DNA from: Xanthomonas theicola
GTDB lineage: Bacteria; Pseudomonadota; Gammaproteobacteria; Xanthomonadales; Xanthomonadaceae
DNA: 64,000 bases
Direction: 5' to 3'
Assembly (NCBI RefSeq): GCF_014236795.1
Contig: NZ_CP049017.1
Location: 4,070,001 to 4,134,000 of the forward strand
Positions 10,963-18,992 of this stretch are shown piece after piece. The number at the start of each line of letters is the position of its first letter. Within the stretch, counting starts at the first letter, position 1. The notes under the pieces were generated by a model. It was not told where the DNA came from. It did not search any database and saw nothing but the letters and a program-made list of their open reading frames with translations. The translations under genes were made by a program, and so were the position numbers.

Positions 10963-11862
10963 ATGCCGGCGATGATCGAGGACATCGGTGCGATACGAGC
11001 ATTCGTGCACGCGGCCGACCTGCGCAGGTTCAAGGCCGCGGGCCAGCAGATGGGCCTGTCGCCTTCGGCGATCGGCAAGGCTATTCAGCGCCTGGAAGGC
11101 CAGCTCCGCGTCCGGCTCTTCCACCGTTCGACCCGCGCCGTCGTCCTGACCGCGGCAGGGAGCCTGTTCCTGACGCGTTGTCGCAGGATCCTGATCGAGC
11201 TGGAATTGGCGCAGGCCGAACTGGCGCAGGCAACGGCCGCGCCGCAAGGCCGCCTGCGGGTCCGCCTTCCCGTCGCGAACACGCTGTTCGCCCCCCTGAT
11301 GGCGGACTTCATGGCCGCGCACCCAGGCTCGACCTCGACGTCAACGACCGCTTCGTCGAGGTGATCGACGAGGGTTTCGATGTCGTCATCGGCTCGGGAG
11401 AGCCGCAGGACAGCCGGCTCCGTCACCGCAGGCCCTGCGCGTTCACCTACCGGCTGGTCGCGTCGCCGGGCTTCTCGCCCGGCGCGGCCGCCCCGCCTGC
11501 GTCACCGATCCGCCGACCATGACCGCCTGCGCCACCGCTATCCGCAGACCGGCAAGCTCGCGCCCTGGCCGCTGACGATGGAAGAGGACAGCGGCGGAAT
11601 CGTCGTGCCGGTCACCTTCGCGACCATGCTCGAGCCCCTGCTCGACATCGCCCTGGCGGGACGCGGCAGCGCCGCGCTTCCCTCGTTCATCGCGCGAGCG
11701 CACCTGCGCAGCGGCGCGCTCGAGGAGGTGCTCGGCGGACGGCAGGCGCAGTCAAGCGTGCTGCGCCTGCTGTGGCCATCGCACAGGCATCCGCTTCCCA
11801 ACGTCCGCGCGTTCGCGCACTTCCTTTCCACACACGCGCCCAAACTCCTGGAGGAGCCGTGA
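10963..11862 (+). pseudogene. LysR-family transcriptional regulator, frameshifted
   Basis: From ATG 10963 the N-terminal winged helix-turn-helix is clear: IGAIRAFVHAADLRRFKAAG, LSPSAIGKAIQRLEGQLRV, LFHRSTRAVVLTAAG. The effector domain begins (GRLRVRLPVANTLFAPLM), then the frame breaks near 11325 and again between 11400 and 11530. Later pieces are FVEVIDEGFDVVIGSGE, EEDSGGIVVPVTFATMLEPL and ALEEVLGGRQAQSSVLRLLW. An intact version would be about 300 residues. It sits just upstream of a broken SnoaL-like gene. Confidence 0.8.
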
Positions 11863-12034
11863 TGCCACGATGCCCGTCCCTCGTCCGCATGGCGTCGTCG
11901 TGTTCCGCGGTGTTCGGAATTCCAGCCCGAATCCGCCGAGGTGGAACCGATACAGTGTCGGTACGCCGGACGAACGGCCGCCATGCCTCTCCCGCACCGG
12001 CGCGATGGGAGGGCCAACGACAGGAACGAAAACA

Positions 12035-12486
12035 ATGACCACGCCCACCGCCGGCTCGGCAAACACGCTGAAGCCCATGCAGATCATGGCGAAGTTCTAC
12101 GCCGCCGAAGCTCCCTGCGTCCAGGGCGGCGGTGTCGCCGTGGGCCCGAGCTTTGACGAGTCGCGGCCAGGCTGCATCCGGACGTCACGCCTTACGAAAG
12201 CCCCGATCTCCCCTGGGGCGGCACCCATCACGGCCACTCCGGCTGGAAGGACGTCTTCTCGAAGATGATCGACGCCTTCACCAGGCTGCAAATCGTCGAC
12301 ATCCGCCCCTTCGAGAAGGACGATGCGGTCGTGATCTGCTGCAAGATGACCACGCACTCATGGGCGAACGGCTCGGTGATGACGCACCCGATGGTCCAAG
12401 TCACGACCATGAAGGACGACCGCATCTTCGAAGCGCGCGCTTTCTGCTGGAACGTGCCGGACTATATCGCTGCCGCCGGTCGCTGA
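12035..12486 (+). pseudogene. SnoaL-like / NTF2-fold protein, frameshifted
   Basis: The start MTTPTAGSANTLKPMQIMA leads into AKFYAAEAPCVQGG. After a frame break near 12165 the sequence continues as LHPDVTPYESPDLPWGG, GHSGWKDVFSKMIDAFT, KDDAVVICCKMTTHSW and a C-terminus ending PDYIAAAGR. This is the layout of small SnoaL-type proteins, which bind hydrophobic substrates in an alpha+beta cone. One frameshift separates the halves, so the protein is probably lost together with the neighbouring LysR regulator. Confidence 0.65.
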
Positions 12487-12674
12487 GGCCGCGGCGCTCC
12501 TCGCGCTCCTGGCGTTCTGGCGGCGTCGCCGGGCGGCGCACCGGCAGGGTCGCGATCGCGCGTGCGGCGGACGGCCCCAGGTCGCGACGGGCGCCTGCCG
12601 TCGCGGCGCCGTGGACGGCCCACTCACGGTGCCCCTTGCTAGGCTGCGCCGCACCGTCCGACACAGAGACCATC

Positions 12675-13013
12675 ATGGCCGTGACCTATTCGATCAGCCT
12701 GCCCGACCCTGCCCACGCGCGCGGCAGCGAACCGACGCTCAGCTTCAGTGCCCACGGTGCCGACGCCTTCGCCGAACAGCTGCGGCAGGCCTTGAGCAGC
12801 CCCGCCTGGTTCGAGCGCTGGCGCGCGCTGCAGCCGGAACCGGACGAAGTGGACCCGGCGCTGGGCATCGTCGATCCGGCCGCCAGCGTCGCCGGCAAGC
12901 AGGACGACCTGCGCATCGACCTGCTCGCCACCACCAGCATTCCCGGCGACATCCTCAAGCAGCGCATGCGCCTGCTGGCCGGCAGCGGCTGGGAACTGCG
13001 CAACGTGCGTTGA
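12675..13013 (+). CDS. Conserved hypothetical protein, 112 residues
   Basis: A small soluble protein starting MAVTYSISLPDPAHARG and ending LAGSGWELRNVR. No signal peptide or membrane segment is seen. The pattern PDPA---GS---L-FSAHGADAFAEQLRQAL and the closing RMRLLAGSGWELR look like conserved protein sequence, and codon use fits the genome. I do not recognise a family. It stands alone between the SnoaL pseudogene and a convergent transporter gene. Confidence 0.7.
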   Translation: MAVTYSISLPDPAHARGSEPTLSFSAHGADAFAEQLRQALSSPAWFERWRALQPEPDEVDPALGIVDPAASVAGKQDDLRIDLLATTSIPGDILKQRMRLLAGSGWELRNVR

Positions 13014-13035
13014 CCGTCCCCCCGCCGCGTAGCGC

Positions 13036-13956
13036 CTAGGTCGCCGCATTGCCGGCCGCGGCAGGGCGCGGCCAGCGCCATTTCAGGTTCACCGCCAGCG
13101 TGCCGAGCACGATCAGGGCCAGGCCCAGCCATTGCACCGGCACCAGCCGGTGGCCGTACAGCAGGTAGTCCAGTAGCAACGTGACCAGCGGGTACACGAA
13201 GGCCAGCACTGCGATCGTCGCCACCTGCAGGTGCCGGTACGCCGAATAGAACAACACGTAGACGATGCCGCTGTGGATCACTCCCAGTCCCGCCAGCCAC
13301 AGCCAGTGCGGGCCCGCATGCAGTGCGGCTCTGCTGGAAAAGCCGCCAAGCAGCAGCGCGCCGACCCAGCACTGCACCGTCACCACCGCCAGCGGCTGCT
13401 CGCGGCTGATCCGCCGCGACATCAACAGCGACGCACCGCACAACAACGCCGCCAGCAGGGTCAGCGCGATGCCGAGCAGATAGCCGCGGTCGGCGGTGTG
13501 CCAGAGCCTGGCCGGGTCCGCCGAGCAGGCCACGCCGACGAAGGCCAGCAGCGTCCAGGCCAGGTCGGTGCGGCGCGTGCGCTCGCCCTGCAGCACCGCG
13601 GCCAGGATCAACATCACGAACGGGAACACGTGGTAGACCATCGTCGCCACGCCGATCGACGAGCGTGCCATGCCGGCGAACAGCGCCACCCAGTTGAACA
13701 CCAGCAGCACGCCGCTGAGCGCAGCGTCGCGCAGCAACCTGCGCGCGCGCCACAGCCCGCGCAGCTGGCCGCCGAGCAGGCCGCAGACGGTGAGGAACAG
13801 CGCGCCGAACAGGCAGCGGTAGAACACCGCGGTCACCGGATCCTGCCCGCTCTCGTGGACGAACACGCCAACCGAGCCGATCAGCATTTCCGCCACCAGC
13901 AATTGCCACAGCGCGTGCCGCACGACGCCGGCGGGAACGGCGGCGGCCGCGCTCAC
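13036..13956 (-). CDS. DMT-superfamily (EamA) transporter
   Basis: A 306-residue inner-membrane protein with about ten hydrophobic segments arranged as two EamA repeats, for example GVLLVFNWVALFAGMA, VFPFVMLILAAVLQGE, GVIHSGIVYVLFYSAY and AVLAFVYPLVTLLLDYL. Such proteins usually export amino acids or metabolites; the substrate cannot be told. The GTG start at 13956 overlaps the stop of the upstream phzF-like gene (GTGA), so the two are translationally coupled and may act together. Confidence 0.87.
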   Translation of the reverse strand: MSAAAAVPAGVVRHALWQLLVAEMLIGSVGVFVHESGQDPVTAVFYRCLFGALFLTVCGLLGGQLRGLWRARRLLRDAALSGVLLVFNWVALFAGMARSSIGVATMVYHVFPFVMLILAAVLQGERTRRTDLAWTLLAFVGVACSADPARLWHTADRGYLLGIALTLLAALLCGASLLMSRRISREQPLAVVTVQCWVGALLLGGFSSRAALHAGPHWLWLAGLGVIHSGIVYVLFYSAYRHLQVATIAVLAFVYPLVTLLLDYLLYGHRLVPVQWLGLALIVLGTLAVNLKWRWPRPAAAGNAAT

Positions 13957-14762
13957 GACGCAATCGTCCCGTGCCGGGACTGCACCGCACTGCCGCGAAC
14001 GTAGACGTGCTGGGCCTCGACCCGGCAGCCGAGTTCGCCGCCGCGCGCCGATGCCTGCAGCGCGGTCAGCTGCGGCTTGCCCAGCGTCTGCGCCCACAGC
14101 GGCGCCAGCGCGGCATGGATGGAACCGGTGACCGGGTCCTCGGTGCCGCCGTTGGCCGGCCAGAAATAGCGCGACACGAAATCGTGGTCGCTGCCGGGCG
14201 CGGCGGGCGCGGCGGGCGCGGTGACCGCGACATCGCGGGGCGCCAGCGCCAGCATCCGCGCCAGGTCTGGCACCACGTCGCGCACCTGGCGCTCGTCGAC
14301 GTACATCGCGATGTACGCCTGCCGGTTGGCGTAGACCGCCTGCGGCGCGATCGACAAGGCGTCGTACACGGCCTGCGGCACCACCTCCAGCAGCAGCGGC
14401 GCCTGATTCGGAAAACGCATCTCGAAGCTGCCGTCAGCGAGCATCGCCACCGCGAGTTCGCCGACCGCGGCCGCACGCAAGCGCAGCGGGAACGGCGCCA
14501 GCCGCTGGGAGGCGATCACGAATGCGCTGGCCAGCGTCGCGTGGCCGCAGAAGCCGACTTCCTTCAGCGGCGAGAACCAGCGGATATCGAACGCGCCGCA
14601 GGCGGCGCGCACGAAGAAAGCGGTCTCCGACAGGTCGTTCTCGCTGGCGATGGCCTGCATCAGCGCTTCCGGCAACCACGCCTGCAACGGCACCACCGCA
14701 GCCGGATTGCCCTTGCAACGGACCGAGGTGAAGGCATCGACGACGAACACGGAAAGCGGCAT
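13953..14762 (-). CDS. PhzF-family isomerase
   Basis: A 269-residue PhzF/DapF-fold protein. Family marks are VFVVDAFTS, CKGNPAAVVPL, the ENDLSETAFF segment with the catalytic glutamate, DIRWFSPLKEVGFCGHATLAS, and GTEDPVTGSIHAALAP. Related enzymes isomerise small ring acids; most genomic PhzF-like proteins have no known substrate. ATG 14762 is chosen over a TTG 21 bases upstream because MPLSVFVVDAF is the usual N-terminus. It is divergent from the MocR gene, whose operator lies in the shared 130-bp spacer, so MocR may control it. Confidence 0.87.
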   Translation of the reverse strand: MPLSVFVVDAFTSVRCKGNPAAVVPLQAWLPEALMQAIASENDLSETAFFVRAACGAFDIRWFSPLKEVGFCGHATLASAFVIASQRLAPFPLRLRAAAVGELAVAMLADGSFEMRFPNQAPLLLEVVPQAVYDALSIAPQAVYANRQAYIAMYVDERQVRDVVPDLARMLALAPRDVAVTAPAAPAAPGSDHDFVSRYFWPANGGTEDPVTGSIHAALAPLWAQTLGKPQLTALQASARGGELGCRVEAQHVYVRGSAVQSRHGTIAS

Positions 14763-14840
14763 GACCGGCCTCGCAGCGGACAAGAAAAACGCCGCCGCGA
14801 CGGCCGGCGCGGGACGCAGTGTGCGGCGCGGCGCGCGACC

Positions 14841-14880
14841 GTTACAGATTCAGATACGCTGTAAATGGACCGATACAGAT
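14841..14880. promoter_or_regulatory. Candidate MocR operator repeats between phzF-like gene and mocR
   Basis: TACAGAT occurs at 14843-14849 and 14874-14880 as direct repeats, and TACGCTGTA at 14855-14863 adds an inverted TACAG. MocR/PdxR-type regulators bind paired direct repeats in divergent promoters, so this spacer is the likely control site for both genes. The regulatory link is inferred. Confidence 0.6.
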
Positions 14881-14892
14881 AAGGCACCACGC

Positions 14893-16302
14893 ATGCTCTT
14901 GTACGAATCGCTCGCCGCGCAGCTGCGCCAGCAGATCGAGCGCGGCACGCTGCGCGCCGGCGAGCGCCTGCCGTCGATCCGGCAGCTGGCCGCCAGCCGC
15001 GGCATCAGCACTGCCACCGCGGTGCAGGCCTGTCTGCAGCTGGAACGCGAGGGACGGGTGCAGGCGCGGCCGCGCTCGGGCTACTTCGTGCGTTCCGCCG
15101 CGGCGCCGCTGCCGGCGGCCGCGGTACCTGCGCGGCGGCGTACGCCCGGCATGGTCGACAACCCGGCGTTGCAGGGCGTGCTCGACATGCTCGCACGCTC
15201 GGATCTGGTGCCGCTGCACACCGCCACGCCGGCGCCGGCGCTGCTGCCGGCCGCGCAACTGGCGGCGGCGCTGTCGCGGCAACTGCGCCGCCAGCGCGGC
15301 ATCGCACTGGACTACGCGCCGCCGCAAGGCCACGCCGCGTTGCGCCGGCAGATCGCGCAGCGCTACGCGCATTGCGCAACCACGGTGGCGGCGGACGAAG
15401 TCGTGGTGACCGCCGGCGCGATGGAAGCGATCAGTCTGGCGCTGCGCACGCTGACCGCACCCGGCGACGTGGTGCTGGTGGAAACGCCGACCTACCACGG
15501 CATCCTGCAGGCGGTCGCGGCGCTGCGGCTGAAGGTGCTGGAGGTGCCCAACCGCGCCGGCCACGGCATCGACGCCGTGCGCCTGGATGCGCTGCTGCAG
15601 CGCACCCCGGCGCGCGCGGCGGTGCTGATCCCCAATTTCAACAACCCGCTCGGCAGCCTCACCCCGGACAGTGCCAAGCGCGCCCTGCTCGACAGCTGCG
15701 CACGCCACGGCACCGTGGTGATCGAGGACGACATCTACGGCGAACTGAACTGGTCCGGGCAGCGGCCGCGCCCGCTGCGTCACTTCGACACCCACGGCAA
15801 CGTGATCACCTGCGGCTCGTTCTCCAAGGTGCTGGCGCCCGGCCTGCGCGTGGGCTGGCTGCTCGGCGGCGGGTGGACCGACGCCCTGGTCCGCGCCAAG
15901 TATTTCTCCACCGTCGGCGGCGCCAGCCTGCCGCAGCTGGCGCTGGCCGATTACCTGGCCCGGCACGACCTGGAACGGCACCTGCGCAAGCTGCGCCGCA
16001 CCCTTGCCGACAACGGCCAGCGCCTGCGCGCGGCGATCATGCGGCACTGGCCGGCCGGCACTCGGGTCGGCGACCCCGCCGGCGGGCTGTCGCTGTGGCT
16101 GCAGCTGGCCGACGGCGGCAGCGGCCAGGCGTTGTTCGCGGCGGCGCTGGCCGACGGCATCGGCACCTCGCCCGGGCAGCTGTACTCCAGCCGCGGCGAC
16201 TACGCCGACCACCTGCGCCTGAGCTGCGGCCAGCCATGGAGCGAGACCTTGGAGCGGGCAATGCGGCGGCTGGGCAGGCTGGCCGCGCGGCTGCCGCGCT
16301 AG
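14893..16302 (+). CDS. MocR-type GntR regulator with aminotransferase domain
   Basis: A 469-residue protein. Residues 1-70 form a GntR winged helix (LYESLAAQLRQQIERG, ERLPSIRQLAASRGIS, TAVQACLQLEREG). The rest is an aminotransferase class I fold with the PLP-binding lysine in SFSKVLAPGLRVGW, plus VLIPNFNNPLGS and DDIYGEL. Such regulators sense PLP or an amino-acid adduct. The start ATG 14893 is followed by the conserved LLYESLA. It probably controls the divergent phzF-like/DMT pair. The length is normal and no defect is seen. Confidence 0.9.
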   Translation: MLLYESLAAQLRQQIERGTLRAGERLPSIRQLAASRGISTATAVQACLQLEREGRVQARPRSGYFVRSAAAPLPAAAVPARRRTPGMVDNPALQGVLDMLARSDLVPLHTATPAPALLPAAQLAAALSRQLRRQRGIALDYAPPQGHAALRRQIAQRYAHCATTVAADEVVVTAGAMEAISLALRTLTAPGDVVLVETPTYHGILQAVAALRLKVLEVPNRAGHGIDAVRLDALLQRTPARAAVLIPNFNNPLGSLTPDSAKRALLDSCARHGTVVIEDDIYGELNWSGQRPRPLRHFDTHGNVITCGSFSKVLAPGLRVGWLLGGGWTDALVRAKYFSTVGGASLPQLALADYLARHDLERHLRKLRRTLADNGQRLRAAIMRHWPAGTRVGDPAGGLSLWLQLADGGSGQALFAAALADGIGTSPGQLYSSRGDYADHLRLSCGQPWSETLERAMRRLGRLAARLPR

Positions 16303-16538
16303 GCGATGCCCCAATGGGCCTTGGCTGCAGTATTCGCAAAGTCAGGAAGCGAACACTGCCTATTCCAGCATCGCCCCGAATTGACCGAACAAGAACAGAG
16401 CGATTACATTCGACAGGAACAATGAGACGAATCGGCGTTGAGGCACGGCCGCTAAGTCTACAGTTTCACAAACGGAGGTCGGCCTTGGGCTGGAGGCTTA
16501 CCAGCACCGAGTTGACCACGCACATGGAGACCAAAGGA

Positions 16539-18350
16539 ATGAGCGAACGCAAGCTTGGTGTTGCATTAATGTTACTTCTGGCAGCCCTTATCGGCGGCCT
16601 TTATTTTTCAGACTGGCTCGTCTTGCGACTGCTGGGCCTGAAAAGTGCGCCACTGGCATGGGACACATGGTGGCAATACGTCCAAGTCATGGATACACCG
16701 CAGTTCATGCCCTTTTCCGGCAAGATCAAGCTGGCCGGCGCCGTCGGGTTTGGCGCACCTCTATTGGTCTGGTGCATCCTGTTGGCGCAGCTGTTCAAGT
16801 CCCAGCCCCAGTCTACGCATGGCGATGCGCGGTTTGCGGATATGCGCGACCTGAAAAAAGCCGGTCTGCTCAAGCAAACCCCGCAAAGTATCCTAATCGG
16901 CAAATACAAAGGCCGCTACTTGTGGCTCGGTGGCGCCCAGCATGTGATCGCCATCAGCCCGACCCGCTCCGGTAAGACCACCAGTATCGCCATCCCGGTG
17001 TTGCTGTCATATATGCACTCGATGGTGGTGCTGGACTTGAAGGGGGAACTGCACAAAGCCACCAGCGGATGGCGCCAAGCACAGGGGCATCGCATTCGGG
17101 TATGGGCGCCGTACGACGACGCGGGCATGACCCACCGCTTCAATCCCATGACCCTGCTGGCGTGGATGACGCCCGGCAAGCGGCTTGGCGAAATCCAGAC
17201 CATCGCCGCGATCTTGTATCCGGACGAACAAGGCAAGGATCCGTTCTGGACAAGCCAAAGTCGGGCCGCGTTTAGCGCCTTTGCGTCCTACATGTTTGAA
17301 GTATGGGATCACAACATCAACGAACTCATTGCTTGGAAGGCACCGGAAGAGCTATTCCCCCACATCAATGCCTCGCCGAAGTTCCCCAGTCTTGAACGCA
17401 TCCTCCGCTTTTCCAGCGGCGAGAACGGCAAAAGCACCCTGGATATGCTGCAAGACATCCTCAAAAGTCCCAAATACACCTACATCAGCCCGCAGACGCG
17501 CACCGTGTTCGGCAACCTCGCGGGGCTGGCTGAGCAGACATTCAGTTCGGTCATTGCCACCATGCAGGCGCCGCTGCAGCAGTTCCTCAGCCCGACGCTG
17601 GCGGCGGCGAGCAACGCCACGGACATCGACATTCTGAGCCTGCGCAAGCGGCCAACCACGCTATATGTGATCATTCCGACCAACAAGCTGGACGAGAGCA
17701 GCAAACTGTTGAACATTTTCTTCAGCAGCCTGATTGGCAACAACCTCGGCAAGCAGTTGGGTGAGGAGCCGGACCTGAAGTACCAGATGCTGATGCTGAT
17801 GGACGAGTTCACGGCGATGGGCCGGGTGGACGTGTGGTCCAAGCGCATCTCCATTTCGGCCAGCTATGGCGTGCGCGACCTGTGCATCGTGCAAAGCCGC
17901 GCGCAGCTACGTTCCACCTATGGCGACAACGACGCGCAGAACTTCATCACCAATCATGGTGCGCAGGTTGTGTTCGCACCGCGAGAGCAGAGCGACGCTA
18001 ACGAGTACAGCGAAATGCTGGGCTACAAGACGATCCGCAAGCAGCAACGCAGTCGTAGCAGCGGCCGGGGTACGAGCCAGGTCTCCATCAGCTATACAGA
18101 GGAGAAGCGGGCGCTGTTCCTGCCTCAGGAAATCAAGGAACTGCCCAGCGACGACGAATTGATCTTCTACGAAGGGAGCAAGCCGATCCTGGCACAGAAG
18201 AACTGGTTTTTCAAAGACAAGGAGTTCAAAGCGCGCGCAGCGTTTCCGCCGGCCAAGATAAAGGTGGTGCAAAGTTCACGGCAAGTTGAAACCCAGAAAG
18301 ATATTATACGAGCACGGAACGAGAAAGTCGTTGCCGCACTGCGGGAATGA
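16539..18350 (+). CDS. virD4: Type IV secretion coupling protein VirD4
   Basis: A hexameric inner-membrane ATPase that recruits effectors to the type IV secretion channel. Two N-terminal membrane segments (LGVALMLLLAALIGGLYF and LAGAVGFGAPLLVWCILLA) precede the nucleotide-binding domain. Walker A is SPTRSGKTT with Lys about 146, and Walker B is LMLMDEFTAMG with Asp about 422. The all-alpha domain that binds substrates lies between. With the start at 16539 it has 603 residues; ATG 16524 (METKG) is an alternative. In Xanthomonas VirD4 recognises XVIPCD-tagged toxins, and one follows here. No virB gene is in the window. Confidence 0.9.
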   Translation: MSERKLGVALMLLLAALIGGLYFSDWLVLRLLGLKSAPLAWDTWWQYVQVMDTPQFMPFSGKIKLAGAVGFGAPLLVWCILLAQLFKSQPQSTHGDARFADMRDLKKAGLLKQTPQSILIGKYKGRYLWLGGAQHVIAISPTRSGKTTSIAIPVLLSYMHSMVVLDLKGELHKATSGWRQAQGHRIRVWAPYDDAGMTHRFNPMTLLAWMTPGKRLGEIQTIAAILYPDEQGKDPFWTSQSRAAFSAFASYMFEVWDHNINELIAWKAPEELFPHINASPKFPSLERILRFSSGENGKSTLDMLQDILKSPKYTYISPQTRTVFGNLAGLAEQTFSSVIATMQAPLQQFLSPTLAAASNATDIDILSLRKRPTTLYVIIPTNKLDESSKLLNIFFSSLIGNNLGKQLGEEPDLKYQMLMLMDEFTAMGRVDVWSKRISISASYGVRDLCIVQSRAQLRSTYGDNDAQNFITNHGAQVVFAPREQSDANEYSEMLGYKTIRKQQRSRSSGRGTSQVSISYTEEKRALFLPQEIKELPSDDELIFYEGSKPILAQKNWFFKDKEFKARAAFPPAKIKVVQSSRQVETQKDIIRARNEKVVAALRE

Positions 18351-18530
18351 GCGAAAAACCATCAAGATAATGCATCGCGCTACGCAAATTACGATATTCA
18401 TGGAGCAATAAATAAAAATTTCATGGCTAGCAGGAAGTCCGAAAAATTTTCGAAGACAGCATATATGACGAACGGAAAAATTCAAGCCCCAAGGGCAGGC
18501 GCATTTTTCAATATGATGGGCACAATGTCT

Positions 18531-18965
18531 ATGAAAATCAACAAATCCACCTCCGTATTCGCATTGTTTTTTCTGTCTTTGGCATGTAATGCATCGAACA
18601 GTCAATCCATAAGGAATCACTCGCCTCCAGGGATTACGTCCAATTTTTTTTCATGCGTTGACAAAGCAAATTCAGACAATATTGAGATTGCCGCATGCAT
18701 GACCAGCGAAAGAAAATATCAAGATGCACGATTGAATAAATCATACAAGGCTCTGCTCAATGTACTAGATGGGAAAACCAAAATGCGATTAGTGGAAGCC
18801 GAAAGAGCATGGCTGGATTCAAAGACCAAAGATGAAACCCTTGAAAATTTATTATATGGCGACGAGCAAATTGACAATCTACAACAAGGCGAGAATGATA
18901 TTTTCCGCATTTGTGAAAGAGCCAATACCTTGGAAAAATACCTGGATCTGGCGGGAAAAAACTAA
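18531..18965 (+). CDS. LprI/DUF1311-like periplasmic protein, probable X-Tfi immunity protein
   Basis: A 144-residue secreted protein with the signal MKINKSTSVFALFFLSLAC. The mature part is DUF1311/LprI-like: SCVDKANSDNIEIAACM, ERKYQDARLNKSYKALL, LVEAERAWLDSK and a late cysteine in FRICERAN. LprI-type proteins inhibit lysozyme. It lies 27 bases upstream of a peptidoglycan-targeting effector, the normal X-Tfi/X-Tfe arrangement, so it probably protects the cell from that toxin. In-frame ATG codons at 18516 and 18525 are alternative starts. The DNA is clearly AT-richer than its surroundings, suggesting transfer. Confidence 0.75.
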   Translation: MKINKSTSVFALFFLSLACNASNSQSIRNHSPPGITSNFFSCVDKANSDNIEIAACMTSERKYQDARLNKSYKALLNVLDGKTKMRLVEAERAWLDSKTKDETLENLLYGDEQIDNLQQGENDIFRICERANTLEKYLDLAGKN

Positions 18966-18992
18966 CGTTTCCGCGCCATAGGAAGAATTATC

